A DNA stretch of 64,000 bases from Castellaniella sp049650445. GTDB lineage: Bacteria > Pseudomonadota > Gammaproteobacteria > Burkholderiales > Burkholderiaceae_B. The translations under genes and the position numbers were made by a program. This document shows positions 50,791-58,567 of the stretch, in pieces; within the stretch, counting starts at the first letter, position 1, and every line of letters starts with the position of its first letter. The stretch spans positions 37,117-101,116 of the forward strand of contig NZ_JBASAD010000022.1 of the NCBI RefSeq assembly GCF_049650445.1. The letters run 5' to 3'. The notes below the pieces were generated by a model, which did not search any database, was not told the origin of the DNA, and saw only the letters and a program-made list of their open reading frames with translations.

Positions 50791-50985
50791 ATGGAAATGG
50801 AAATCACGAAAACCGAAACCCTGCTGCGCGAAGCCCAAGCCATCTGCCGGGGAGTGACGGGCCGCGAGGACGTCAACGACGATCTGCTTTGCAGCGTCTT
50901 TCGACGTCTGGAACTTGAGGCCGACCTCGCGAGCGACGATCTGCAAGATGCGCTGGATGCGGCCTGGAAAGGTCTGGTGCACTGA
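50791..50985 (+). CDS. Small plus-strand protein, 64 aa
   Basis: Starts MEMEITKTETLLREAQAICR and is acidic and helical, including GREDVNDDLLCSVFRRLELEADLA. GGAG just precedes the ATG at 50791. Divergent from the CII gene. Family not recognised. Confidence 0.55.
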   Translation: MEMEITKTETLLREAQAICRGVTGREDVNDDLLCSVFRRLELEADLASDDLQDALDAAWKGLVH

Positions 50986-51111
50986 AATGGTGTCGGGCGG
51001 CGCGACCGGCACCCTGTTGTCGTTCGGATCGGGGCGCCAGGGATGTTGGGAGGCCGGTTCCTGGCCCGTAGAATCTGATGTGCCCAAGAACTCTATAGAG
51101 AGAAAAACATC

Positions 51112-51714
51112 ATGACCGCCAGCGCGCCGCAAGAACTGCTTTACGTCTCGCCCATGCTGCTCGCCCCAGGCTCCATCATTGAGCCCGGGAATTTCGGCAA
51201 GAACATCCTTGGCCAAAACCCAACGCAAGGCAGAAATGGATGGCCCGTGGTGCGAGAACTGATTTTCGATCAGGTGCGTTTCTTTACTGCGCCTCACCTG
51301 CCCAGCCGACTGCACTGCAATTTCCTTTTCACCAGCACCGCAGCCGCGCTGCATGGAGGCCAAGAATTGGCTACAGAAGTCCTTTCTCCATGCATTTATA
51401 ACGTTGAGATCACCGATCCCGAGGCCCCTCAATGCATGGGTGACTTCGATACGCTCAAGACGATTGACGAGAACCACTTCATATCCAGTACACACGCCGT
51501 GGCGACGGCGTACTGGCATGCAGCGGCCACCAATAATTTGCGTGAGGGGTGTCTGCCTGAACTGCTTACGGCTTCGCCGATCCGCATTCTCAGAAGGGCT
51601 AGTTATCAGCCGCATATTCTTGTGCTCCCTACCATCAGAATCGCCCCGCCCAAGGATCTTTCCAGTCCTCCACAGTCTTCCTTGGTACATCAAGATTCTG
51701 AACAGCCGTCGTGA
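51112..51714 (+). CDS. DUF2441-like protein
   Basis: The 200-aa protein has a DUF2441-type pattern: LAPGSIIEPGNFG, REL..DQVRFFTAPHLPSRLHCNF, YNVEITDPEAPQCMGDFD and THAVATAYW. Such proteins are sporadic and of unknown function. A GAGAGAAAAA site precedes the ATG. Plus strand, opposite to the leftward early operon, so it may be a lysogenically expressed cargo gene. The proline/serine-rich end overlaps a small minus-strand frame. Confidence 0.55.
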   Translation: MTASAPQELLYVSPMLLAPGSIIEPGNFGKNILGQNPTQGRNGWPVVRELIFDQVRFFTAPHLPSRLHCNFLFTSTAAALHGGQELATEVLSPCIYNVEITDPEAPQCMGDFDTLKTIDENHFISSTHAVATAYWHAAATNNLREGCLPELLTASPIRILRRASYQPHILVLPTIRIAPPKDLSSPPQSSLVHQDSEQPS

Positions 51715-51823
51715 GCGCCGTGAGCGCCCGCATCGTCTCGGAAGCGATCTGCTCAAGCCGATCAAGGCGTCGCACAATCACCTGCGAGTCGATCGGTTGC
51801 GTGGTGGGGTTGGGCTCACGCAT
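51635..51823 (-). CDS. Small phage protein with coiled coil, 62 aa
   Basis: Starts MREPNPTTQPIDSQVIVRRL and continues as a helix (DRLEQIASETMRALTALTTA). The sequence looks protein-like, but 80 bp overlap antisense with the DUF2441-like gene, so one of the two ends may be miscalled. Confidence 0.4.
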   Translation of the reverse strand: MREPNPTTQPIDSQVIVRRLDRLEQIASETMRALTALTTAVQNLDVPRKTVEDWKDPWAGRF

Positions 51824-51860
51824 TGGCAGTCCCCGCGTTTTGGGATAAGGAAGTGATCAA

Positions 51861-52361
51861 ATGAAGCTGGACCGCAACTTGCAGCACACGATTCTTGAGC
51901 GTCTTGCCGAGCTCTACCCGAACCGCGTGGACTGGGCCGCCATCGCGAGCTGGCCTCCCGAACACAACATGCCGGGTCACGAAGGAAAACTTCGCGCAAA
52001 CCTGGACTACCTGGCCGAACACCAGCTCATCAAGTTGTTTCGGCCGACATACCTCGAAGGCAAAGGAACGGGCGCATCGATCACCGCGCGCGGCCTGGAT
52101 TTCCTGGCAGACGATGGCGGCCTGTCGGCCATCCTGGGGGTAGTGACGATCAAGTTTCATGACGACACCCTGAAGGATCTGATTGAGGCAAAGATTCTTG
52201 CGTCTGACCTGCCCCAGCCAGATAAGAAACGATGGACCGATCAGCTTCGATCGCTGCCCGCCGAGACCACAAAACACCTGACACTGAAGCTTGTGGATAT
52301 GGGGCTTGCATCAGGTCCGGCAGCCATTGCAGCAATAGGTAAGTTTCTGGCTGGCTCTTGA
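51861..52361 (+). CDS. Plus-strand winged-helix-like protein, 166 aa
   Basis: Starts MKLDRNLQHTILERLAELYP with a winged-helix-like N-half (MPGHEGKLRANLDYLAEHQLIKLF ... SITARGLDFLADDGG) and a helical C-half ending GPAAIAAIGKFLAGS. AAGGAAG lies 8 nt upstream. Unknown family; transcriptionally opposite to the leftward operon. Confidence 0.65.
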   Translation: MKLDRNLQHTILERLAELYPNRVDWAAIASWPPEHNMPGHEGKLRANLDYLAEHQLIKLFRPTYLEGKGTGASITARGLDFLADDGGLSAILGVVTIKFHDDTLKDLIEAKILASDLPQPDKKRWTDQLRSLPAETTKHLTLKLVDMGLASGPAAIAAIGKFLAGS

Positions 52362-52491
52362 CGGCCTCAAACGCGATGAGCCCACGTCCCGGCCCCATCG
52401 ACACACAGAACCCTGCCAGATCGCATCCGGGGATATTGATCACGATGCCATTGGGGACGAACACAATGCTTTCGGGGCGCAGATCAGACAT
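52150..52491 (-). CDS. Phage hypothetical protein, 113 aa
   Basis: Starts MSDLRPESIVFVPNGIVINI, overlapping the Cro-like stop by 8 nt, so probably coupled to it. The first 40 residues look genuine; the rest is antisense to the 3' end of the 166-aa gene and less certain. Confidence 0.45.
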   Translation of the reverse strand: MSDLRPESIVFVPNGIVINIPGCDLAGFCVSMGPGRGLIAFEAVKSQPETYLLLQWLPDLMQAPYPQASVSGVLWSRRAAIEADRSIVSYLAGAGQTQESLPQSDPSGCRHET

Positions 52492-52693
52492 TGGCGGGCT
52501 CCTTGGTGGACATCTCCCAGGCGCGATACACCTTTGGCCGCGCAAAGCGAAGGGTCTTTTTTCTCGATTTCGGCATGCCATTCACCCGCCACTGCGACAC
52601 AGCGCCGGTTGTGATCTCGAAGAATTCGGCCATCTTCAGCGTGCCGCCGAAGGCGTCGATCAAACTGGAATCGGGGTGAGGTTTTGTGTTCAT
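52484..52693 (-). CDS. Cro-like repressor (helix-turn-helix)
   Basis: The 69-aa protein has a YdaS/Cro-type helix-turn-helix: LIDAFGGTLKMAEFFEITTGAVSQWRVNGMPKSR. It is the first gene leftward from the operator region and divergent from the CI-type repressor, the position of cro. Confidence 0.82.
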   Translation of the reverse strand: MNTKPHPDSSLIDAFGGTLKMAEFFEITTGAVSQWRVNGMPKSRKKTLRFARPKVYRAWEMSTKEPANV

Positions 52694-52702
52694 GGCTTAA
52701 AT

Positions 52703-52773
52703 CTTAGTTGACTAAGAATATAAAAGCAAGCAATTCACAGCCAACTAAGAGAAATATTGTTTAGCCTACTAAG
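52703..52773. promoter_or_regulatory. Immunity operator region with divergent promoters
   Basis: Three related sites: CTTAGTTGACTAAG (52703-52716, 6-bp perfect arms), CACAGCCAACTAAG (52736-52749) and TTTAGCCTACTAAG (52760-52773). Leftward promoter: TTGGCT (complement of 52739-52744) and TATATT (complement of 52717-52722), spacer 16. Rightward: TTGACT (52708-52713) with a weak CAATTC 17 nt later. Both overlap the operators, as in lambda. Confidence 0.8.
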
Positions 52774-53454
52774 ATGAATTTCCAGGCCAGAATCACCACA
52801 GCGTTCCAAGAAGAAAACCGCCGACTCAAGGAGGCCGGCGGGCCGCGTCTGACGAAAACACATCTTTGGCAAGCGGCCAAAGTGACATCAGCGGCCGTCA
52901 CGTTCTGGTTCAGCGGTGCCAACGCCGCCGACCTGGACACCTGCATGAAGATCGCGCCCCTGCTTCGCGTTCGCGGGCAATGGCTGTTCGACGGCACCGG
53001 ACCAAGGCACGAAATATCCGACGACGGTGGGAATGAGGATCACGCCCCCATCCGCCTGGTAGACGCCAAGGCGTCAGCCGGCAAGGGACAGATCGTCTTT
53101 TCCGATGACATCACCAAGATCCTGATGTTTCGCCGTGACTGGCTGGCCAAGAATGACGCCAAGCCAGATCAGACCATCGGCTTTGAGGTGGACGGCGACT
53201 CGATGACCGACATGCACATCATTGATGGATCTGTGGTGCTGGCCAACCGCCGGCGCACAGATCCCCTATCCAAGCGCGTCTACGTCGTCTGGATCAAAGG
53301 GAAGCTGTACGTCAAGGAATTGGTGAAGAAGGACGGCGTCTGGTGGGCCAGATCGCACAACGCCGAAAAGGCCGACGAGTACCCGGACATCGAGATTGAT
53401 GACCCTGAGGCTCGGATCGTGGGTCGAGCGTTTTGGTGCGGCTTCGGCCTCTGA
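52774..53454 (+). CDS. CI-type prophage repressor, S24 self-cleaving
   Basis: The 226-aa protein has an N-terminal helix-turn-helix (TKTHLWQAAKVTSAAVTFWF) and a LexA/S24 C-terminal domain. Cleavage site A102-G103 lies in KASAGKG, the nucleophile is S143 (DGDSMTDMHI) and the general base is probably K181 (LYVKEL). All are present, so RecA-stimulated self-cleavage and SOS induction are expected. The third operator abuts the start codon, suggesting autoregulation. Confidence 0.92.
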   Translation: MNFQARITTAFQEENRRLKEAGGPRLTKTHLWQAAKVTSAAVTFWFSGANAADLDTCMKIAPLLRVRGQWLFDGTGPRHEISDDGGNEDHAPIRLVDAKASAGKGQIVFSDDITKILMFRRDWLAKNDAKPDQTIGFEVDGDSMTDMHIIDGSVVLANRRRTDPLSKRVYVVWIKGKLYVKELVKKDGVWWARSHNAEKADEYPDIEIDDPEARIVGRAFWCGFGL

Positions 53455-53547
53455 GAAACCCTGATTGAGCAGTTTTTGATGAGGGGTTACTTTGGGCCTG
53501 AAGGTAACAAAACCTTATTATTAATGTGGATATGTATAGGAGAAGAC

Positions 53548-53685
53548 ATGAAAAAGATTATCGCAGCAGTGGTCTTGGCCATCTTTGGGATAGCCGCCAC
53601 GGCGCCGGCCTGGGCACACAGCGGCGGCACTGACAAGAACGGCTGCCATAGGAACCACAAGACTGGGGATCGGCATTGTCATTGA
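53548..53685 (+). CDS. Small exported YHYH-type protein, 45 aa
   Basis: Signal peptide MKKIIAAVVLAIFGIAATAPAWA then HSGGTDKNGCHRNHKTGDRHCH, the pattern of small Cys/His YHYH-domain proteins that may bind metal. AGGAG lies 6 nt upstream. It follows the repressor, so it is likely expressed in the lysogen. Confidence 0.7.
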   Translation: MKKIIAAVVLAIFGIAATAPAWAHSGGTDKNGCHRNHKTGDRHCH

Positions 53686-53725
53686 TGGCAAGCCCCGGTG
53701 CAGGCTTGGAGTACAGGAAAAGACG

Positions 53726-53902
53726 ATGATGCAGAACTTCGGGCAGAGCGTAGGCCCTCTCATGATGATCCTGGTGGCCGTGATCGCCGTCTTGTGGATC
53801 GCCCTGCCCTTCGCAGTGTTCGGCATCAAGAAGCGGCTCGACGCCATCCTGGTGGAGTTGAAGCGGATGAACGGAAACATCAGGCCGCCTGAGGGTCGGT
53901 AG
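53726..53902 (+). CDS. Small membrane protein, 58 aa
   Basis: Starts MMQNFGQSVGPLMMILVAVI with one membrane helix (about 11-33) followed by a short amphipathic helix (KKRLDAILVELKRMNGN). AGGA lies 8 nt upstream. Forms a likely pair with the exported 45-aa protein in the lysogenic transcript. Confidence 0.6.
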   Translation: MMQNFGQSVGPLMMILVAVIAVLWIALPFAVFGIKKRLDAILVELKRMNGNIRPPEGR

Positions 53903-53909
53903 GCGGCCT
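53882..53909 (+). terminator. Hairpin at the end of the repressor transcript
   Basis: AGGCCGCCT and AGGCGGCCT form a perfect 9-bp stem spanning the stop codon of the 58-aa gene. T tract is weak (TTCTGG). Confidence 0.5.
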
Positions 53910-54003
53910 TCTGGTGTGAGGTTGGGGTGTGGGACAGGCATTTTTTACCTACCATGCGACAAAACTTAATGACAGTGTGGGAATGTGAAAGGGGGCGGGA
54001 TAA

Positions 54004-54378
54004 GTGAAAGATGGCTCGTGGACGCATATCTACGGCATCGCTGGAGCCGTACCTGGCGTTATAAGCCTCGTTGTCGCATGGAGAGTCGAATCACCCTGGT
54101 CAGAGTATCTATTGATGGCGTCAGGGTGGTTTGCAGCCCTGGTCTACGCAGCGCTTCTATTAAAGGCTATTTCAAACAGCAACAATCTTGCGGAGCGATG
54201 CGGGAAAGCCGAGACTGAATATGAGAGATCCAAGGGCGATATAGATGTTCTGCAGAAACGACACGACGACGAAATGATGCGTCGCGCAGCCACGTTAGAT
54301 TACTTGGCTGGAGTAGCTATGACACAGCAAGCTATGCCACGAGCGCGGGCGATAAAGGGGAAGCCAGATGACAATTAA
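54004..54378 (+). CDS. Membrane protein with coiled coil, first gene of beta-protein module
   Basis: The 124-aa protein (GTG start at 54004) has two membrane helices (about 8-26 and 33-55) and a cytoplasmic coiled coil (about 62-105). It overlaps the beta-family gene by 11 nt. AT-rich compared with flanking phage genes. Family not recognised. Confidence 0.6.
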   Translation: MKDGSWTHIYGIAGAVPGVISLVVAWRVESPWSEYLLMASGWFAALVYAALLLKAISNSNNLAERCGKAETEYERSKGDIDVLQKRHDDEMMRRAATLDYLAGVAMTQQAMPRARAIKGKPDDN

Positions 54379-55465
54379 TATTTCTTTAGACCAATATAAC
54401 TATTACCCGGCTATTCGATCGAGACGAGCTGAACTCGAAGGCCTTAAAGAGTTGAATAAAGACAGAAAGCGAATGATCCTTCCGGTGATCACTCTAGGCG
54501 AGTGGCCGAAGGCACAGAATTTCGAGCAATCATTAAGCGCGGCATCAGAGGCCATGGATGAATTGCCATTCATCATCGACCTAACGACAGATCGTGCTAG
54601 GCTGCCAGACCTGCGTCAGCAACTGACTGGTGGGGCCGACGGATTCAAGGCTTGGCGACGGTTCGCTAGTCAGGCGCCACAAGCCATACCTGTTGTTTTG
54701 ATAAACGAAACAGCACGCACCCGCGATGTAATTCGTCAAGCAGCAGAAATTGAAGACGCAACAGGTAAGGTAGCCTTCAGAATCAGAGATTTCATGACAG
54801 AAACACCGAAGGTGATAGCAGCTCTTTGCGCTCTGAACGACCCCACAAACGCCGTAATTTTTGTGGACTGTCAATATATTAGAAATGGAGTTGCGGCGTT
54901 TGCAACGGCCGCAGTGGCGACAAACAACGCGATTCGCGCTGAGTTTCCAGAATCGATAATCTCCATACTATCTACAAGTTTTCCGGCGTCAACAATTCCG
55001 TTCCTTGGCGACGGCCAAAGTGGAAGCATAGAAATACTTGAGCAAGATCTTTTCTCAAGAGCAGGCGGTCGTGGCGCCGCTATTTATGGGGATCATGCAT
55101 CAATACATTCTGTCGTTTATGACGACGCCGCTGGTGGCATACGTCGTTGGTCCCCACGAATTGACTACCCAACAAGCAGGACATGGAGGCTCGAAAGAAG
55201 GTCTGGTAGTAGCAACGCCGCAGGCTACATAAGCGCGGCACAAACTCTGCTTGAACAGTATCCTGAAATTGAAGGCAGTGATATCTGGGGCGAACAGAAA
55301 ATATACGAAGCGGCGATAGGAAATGTGCACGCTATGGGGCCCGCAAAGTGGATTGCTGTCCGCGTGAACATCCACCTAGCACGCCAAATCGACAGGACGG
55401 CAGGCCTAGAAGGAGATGATGGCAGCGAAGATGAAGGTTCTGAAGAAGAAGACTTTGATTTTTGA
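54368..55465 (+). CDS. Beta family protein (T4 beta-protein-like)
   Basis: The 365-aa protein resembles the beta-protein family: YYPAIRSRRAELEGLKELNK, RMILPVITLG, the AIPVVLINE strand and TFIP-type repeats such as IPFLGDGQSGSIEI, with an IHSVVYDDAAGGIRRWSPRI region. The C-terminus is a strongly acidic tail. Family members occur with sce7726-type genes in genomic islands and prophages; mechanism unknown. AT-rich, recently acquired in appearance. Confidence 0.72.
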   Translation: MTINISLDQYNYYPAIRSRRAELEGLKELNKDRKRMILPVITLGEWPKAQNFEQSLSAASEAMDELPFIIDLTTDRARLPDLRQQLTGGADGFKAWRRFASQAPQAIPVVLINETARTRDVIRQAAEIEDATGKVAFRIRDFMTETPKVIAALCALNDPTNAVIFVDCQYIRNGVAAFATAAVATNNAIRAEFPESIISILSTSFPASTIPFLGDGQSGSIEILEQDLFSRAGGRGAAIYGDHASIHSVVYDDAAGGIRRWSPRIDYPTSRTWRLERRSGSSNAAGYISAAQTLLEQYPEIEGSDIWGEQKIYEAAIGNVHAMGPAKWIAVRVNIHLARQIDRTAGLEGDDGSEDEGSEEEDFDF

Positions 55466-55474
55466 ATTTGAGGT

Positions 55475-56161
55475 CTAAACAACCTTGCGAGGGATCGCCA
55501 CGAGAGGCCCCATGGTTGCGAACATATCAAGCCAATCTGGCTGTGCACTGCTCTTGACTCGCTCTGGTGTGGAGCGCAACATACGCTTCCTCTCATCAGT
55601 CGCCCGCAGCTTCGAATTGCGCTCATCGCGCAATTTAATGTATGCGAGTGAGTGTTCCCGGATTTCTGGGGCCTTCAAACGCAAACATGCCTGCAATAGC
55701 GTCTGTCTATCAGCTGAATTCTGAACGCGGATATTCCGGCCTCGTAGAAGCTTTCGCAGTTCCACGACAGGAAGAAAGCCAAGCCACGCACTTTTAGTGA
55801 TGGCCCTATATTTTGGCTGCCTTATCTCGGTGCACTTCCCATCGTCAGCAACAGTAATTACGCCTATTCCGCGACCGGCAAGACTCATCACGCCATCCAA
55901 ATGGTTCAGCGCACACACCACTGTCGTTGCTTCGAAATTTTTCTGATAGCTAGATAACTGACCCTCAAGCCGTACGAGCTTATCGGCGGAGCTCTTGATT
56001 TCAAATGCCGCCAAGTGTCCATTTGCGACGACCAAGTCAGCTCGTCTAGCAAAAGAGTCGACCGTGAGCTCCTTCAGAAAAACACAGCCGTCGTCTTCCT
56101 TGCTCATCAAATAATCAAGCAAAGCCGTGCGGATGGTGGATTCGGTTGCGTCAAGTCTCAT
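55475..56161 (-). CDS. sce7726 family protein (PD-(D/E)XK nuclease-like)
   Basis: The 228-aa protein begins MRLDATESTIRTALLDYLMS. A nuclease-like site is visible: E7, D42 (RADLVV) and E54/K56 (AFEIKSS), followed by LVRLEGQLSSYQKNF. The start at 56161 is preferred over in-frame positions upstream that extend into non-conserved sequence. It converges with the beta-family gene, 9 bp between stop codons, and has similar AT content, so the two probably form one module. Confidence 0.72.
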   Translation of the reverse strand: MRLDATESTIRTALLDYLMSKEDDGCVFLKELTVDSFARRADLVVANGHLAAFEIKSSADKLVRLEGQLSSYQKNFEATTVVCALNHLDGVMSLAGRGIGVITVADDGKCTEIRQPKYRAITKSAWLGFLPVVELRKLLRGRNIRVQNSADRQTLLQACLRLKAPEIREHSLAYIKLRDERNSKLRATDERKRMLRSTPERVKSSAQPDWLDMFATMGPLVAIPRKVV

Positions 56162-56255
56162 GGCACTCGAATGATAACGCACCGTGCATCTATTCGGTAG
56201 TATTTGACAGTCCAGGTCGCCCTCCTTAGGAGGCTTTCCATGCCCCACTCTCCCA

Positions 56256-56276
56256 GCCCGCCCAGCGGGCTTTTTT
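56256..56276 (+). terminator. Plus-strand intrinsic terminator
   Basis: GCCCGC-cca-GCGGGC followed by TTTTTT. It resembles those at 17486 and 58547 and lies between the sce7726 start and the nuclease stop. Only a short SD-ATG stretch (56228-56242) precedes it on this strand. Confidence 0.65.
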
Positions 56277-56281
56277 GCCCC

Positions 56282-57184
56282 CTACCCCAGCACCCGCAGC
56301 CCCGTGCGCGCCACGAACTCCTCGTAGCTGATCGGCGGGCCGGGCCGAGCGCCTGCGCTATTTGCCTGCCAATGAACCCAAGAGCGGCCCGTCGTCGCGT
56401 CGTACACGACCTTGTAGAGGTAGTCGGGCACGGCCACCCTGCCCGTCCCAATTGCCCTCGGATAGTCGCCATAGATCGGACCCGAGATCACGTAGACGTC
56501 GCCCTTTGCCCGCATCACGTACTTGCGTGTGTCCTGTTCCGTCTTGTTCCAGGTGCCGCGATTGTGCTGCGGGTCCTGCGGCACCATGTTGGCCAAGCTG
56601 AAACTCTGCGCCATCGCCTGGTCGTCGGGCATGTCGCCAGCCGGTGCCATATGCCCACGATCAAAGCCTGATCCCCTGTAGTCGACCAGCCCCGCCCGCT
56701 CGGACGCCGGTAGACGCGCTTCCTCGTAGAAGTTATCGGTGCGTGCGATGCCCTGGGCGGCGATCAGCATCTGACGGTTCAGGCGCTCGACGACCAGCAC
56801 CGGGGTTTTTCTCTGGCCGCTGTACAGGATGGCGAAGGACGAAAAGCATAGTTCGCGCAGTGCGGGGGCTGATGGGACAGCCGGCGGTGCCTGATGAGGG
56901 AAGAACTGCCGGCACTGAGGAAATGACGTCTGGACGTAGCTGCCGGGCGAAACCGACGCCGGCGCAGTCTGTTGAGCGCCCTGCGGCAAATCCAGCCTGG
57001 CCAGCATCCCGTCGATGCTGAGCTCCTGTAGTTGCGGATGCAGCACCCAAGACATTGCCGCGAACGATGCAACCGCTGATAAGACCAGGGCTCGGAAAAA
57101 CCGTGCGGGGCCACTGCGCCCCGTCTTTCTACTGCTTGCTGTGCTGCGCCTCTTGCCGCGGCTCTGATGCTTCTTTGCTGCCAT
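56282..57184 (-). CDS. DNA/RNA nonspecific endonuclease, membrane-anchored
   Basis: The 300-aa protein has a very basic N-terminus, one membrane helix (about 28-48) and a beta-beta-alpha-metal nuclease domain with the catalytic DRGH at 175-178 (GSGFDRGHMAPAGDM) and N-rich ANMVPQDPQHNRGTW. The domain would face the periplasm. NucA/EndA relatives degrade DNA outside the cytoplasm. It is flanked by the beta-protein module and the repeat region; likely cargo. Confidence 0.88.
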   Translation of the reverse strand: MAAKKHQSRGKRRSTASSRKTGRSGPARFFRALVLSAVASFAAMSWVLHPQLQELSIDGMLARLDLPQGAQQTAPASVSPGSYVQTSFPQCRQFFPHQAPPAVPSAPALRELCFSSFAILYSGQRKTPVLVVERLNRQMLIAAQGIARTDNFYEEARLPASERAGLVDYRGSGFDRGHMAPAGDMPDDQAMAQSFSLANMVPQDPQHNRGTWNKTEQDTRKYVMRAKGDVYVISGPIYGDYPRAIGTGRVAVPDYLYKVVYDATTGRSWVHWQANSAGARPGPPISYEEFVARTGLRVLG

Positions 57185-57316
57185 GGGTGAGGATTATAGG
57201 AAACGACGCAGCCCGCACTCAGCCGCCTCCGGGCAGCTTTTTCATGCCTGTCGATCAAGCCCCTTGGCCGACATGATCGACACCGGTGGCTCAACGTCAG
57301 CCCGCCAGTGTGCTGC

Positions 57317-57400
57317 TGCAGCTCCTGCAGGTCCTGCGCTTTTTTGCAACTCCTGCAGCACCTGCACATTTTTGTTGCTCCTGCATGTCCTGCAGGTTTA
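57317..57400. repeat. Three direct repeats with 28-bp period
   Basis: CTCCTGCA occurs at 57322, 57350 and 57378, each followed by CCTGC 3 nt later and a T-rich run. They lie 130-215 bp upstream of the nuclease gene (-) and 300 bp before the KilA-N gene (+). Period of 28 bp is nearly three helical turns, so a protein could bind on one face. Between 57184 and 57707 no protein gene is evident. Confidence 0.65.
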
Positions 57401-57565
57401 TGCGACTTCTACCGCCATCCATGCAAAACCACAATATATTGTGCTGTATGTATGCACAGTTAGAATGAAGCCGCGTATTTCCTGACAAATTTGTAACGGC
57501 TTGTGGTTTCGGGGGCATTTTGGTTTGTAGTGGAAAACCCATGCCCATTAAAATCCTTCCAGGCA

Positions 57566-57603
57566 AAGAAAAAGCCGCACGAAGTGGGGAAACCTCGTGC
57601 GGC
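57566..57603 (-). terminator. Minus-strand intrinsic terminator in the KilA-N leader
   Basis: GCCGCACGA (57574-57582) and TCGTGCGGC (57595-57603) form a perfect 9-bp stem; on the minus strand TTTTTCTTT follows. No minus-strand gene ends here, so an antisense RNA to the KilA-N gene is possible. On the plus strand it would be a leader hairpin. Confidence 0.6.
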
Positions 57604-57706
57604 CCTGAGCCTACTTTCTGCCAGCGACAGAAGGAAGCGAATTAGCGAGACGAATTTTCGTTCTTTCTGGTGCTGGCGTCAACCTTTCCTATACAAGGAA
57701 CGCATC

Positions 57707-58525
57707 ATGCGACAGACGCAACACCAAACCTCACTGCAGCTCATCGCCCATCGAACCGATAGCGGCATCGTCCAGCAACGGGCGGCTGACGGATACATCA
57801 ACGCCACAGCACTCTGCCAGGCCGCAGGGAAGCGCATGGGACATTACCTTGAAAATGGCACCACGAAAGAGTTCCTAGCGGAACTTTCTGCGGATGTCGG
57901 AATTCCGACACCCCAACTAATTCAAATAGTTAGGGGTTGGAATGAGCCTCAAGGAACATGGATTCACCCGCAAGTCGCCATCCACCTTGGGCAATGGCTG
58001 TCGGCAAAATTTGCCGTCCAAGTTAGTAAGTGGGTCTACGACTGGATGTCCGGGAGGGGGCAGCCGGCCAGGCTTCCGTACCACATTGAACGCCACCTGA
58101 TGAACCAGAACAAGATCCCCCTGGGTTACTTCTCAGTGCTGCAGGAGATGACCAACTTCCTGGTGGGGCCGATGGAGGCGAACGGCTACCGCCTGCCGGA
58201 AAAGTGTATGCCCGACATCGCCCAGGCAAAGATGCTCTGTAGATATCTGCGCGACGAATGCGGCGTGGACACAAAGACGCTCAGCAAATACTCGCACGAA
58301 TTCCCGGATGGCCGTGTGGTTCAAGCGAACCTCTACCCGGTGGAATACCTCGGAGCATTCCGGCGACTGATGGCCGAGGTGTGGATGCCGCAGCATGCCG
58401 CCGCGTACTTCAAGACCCGTGACCCCGACGCCCTGCCGGCGCTCGACAAGATCCTTCTTCTGAGCGGGCCGCAGCAACCTGGGCGCCCGCCCGCCAACAA
58501 GCCTCGATTCAAGCGCAAGGCCTGA
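57707..58525 (+). CDS. KilA-N domain protein
   Basis: The 272-aa protein has a KilA-N DNA-binding domain over about residues 10-120: ADGYINATALCQAAGKRMGHYL, EFLAELSADVGIP and TWIHPQVAIHLGQWLSAKFAVQVSKWV. The C-terminal half (HIERHLMNQNKIPLGYFSVLQ...) is of the phage antirepressor/P63C-like kind. AAGGA lies 8 nt upstream of 57707. Likely an antirepressor or regulator. Confidence 0.85.
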   Translation: MRQTQHQTSLQLIAHRTDSGIVQQRAADGYINATALCQAAGKRMGHYLENGTTKEFLAELSADVGIPTPQLIQIVRGWNEPQGTWIHPQVAIHLGQWLSAKFAVQVSKWVYDWMSGRGQPARLPYHIERHLMNQNKIPLGYFSVLQEMTNFLVGPMEANGYRLPEKCMPDIAQAKMLCRYLRDECGVDTKTLSKYSHEFPDGRVVQANLYPVEYLGAFRRLMAEVWMPQHAAAYFKTRDPDALPALDKILLLSGPQQPGRPPANKPRFKRKA

Positions 58526-58546
58526 CCGCCCTGTCCCCTCCTACCA

Positions 58547-58567
58547 GCCGCCTAGAGCGGCTTTTTT
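58547..58567 (+). terminator. Intrinsic terminator after the KilA-N gene
   Basis: GCCGC-ctaga-GCGGC followed by TTTTTT. Confidence 0.85.

Noticed and set aside
57317..57400. CRISPR-like array
   Set aside because: Repeats are imperfect and directly adjacent at 28-bp steps, without spacers of constant unique sequence and without cas genes; treated as direct repeats.
57297..57566. 89-codon minus-strand frame through the direct repeats
   Set aside because: Cys/Gln-rich segment is just a translation of the repeats; no start signal beyond a poor context.
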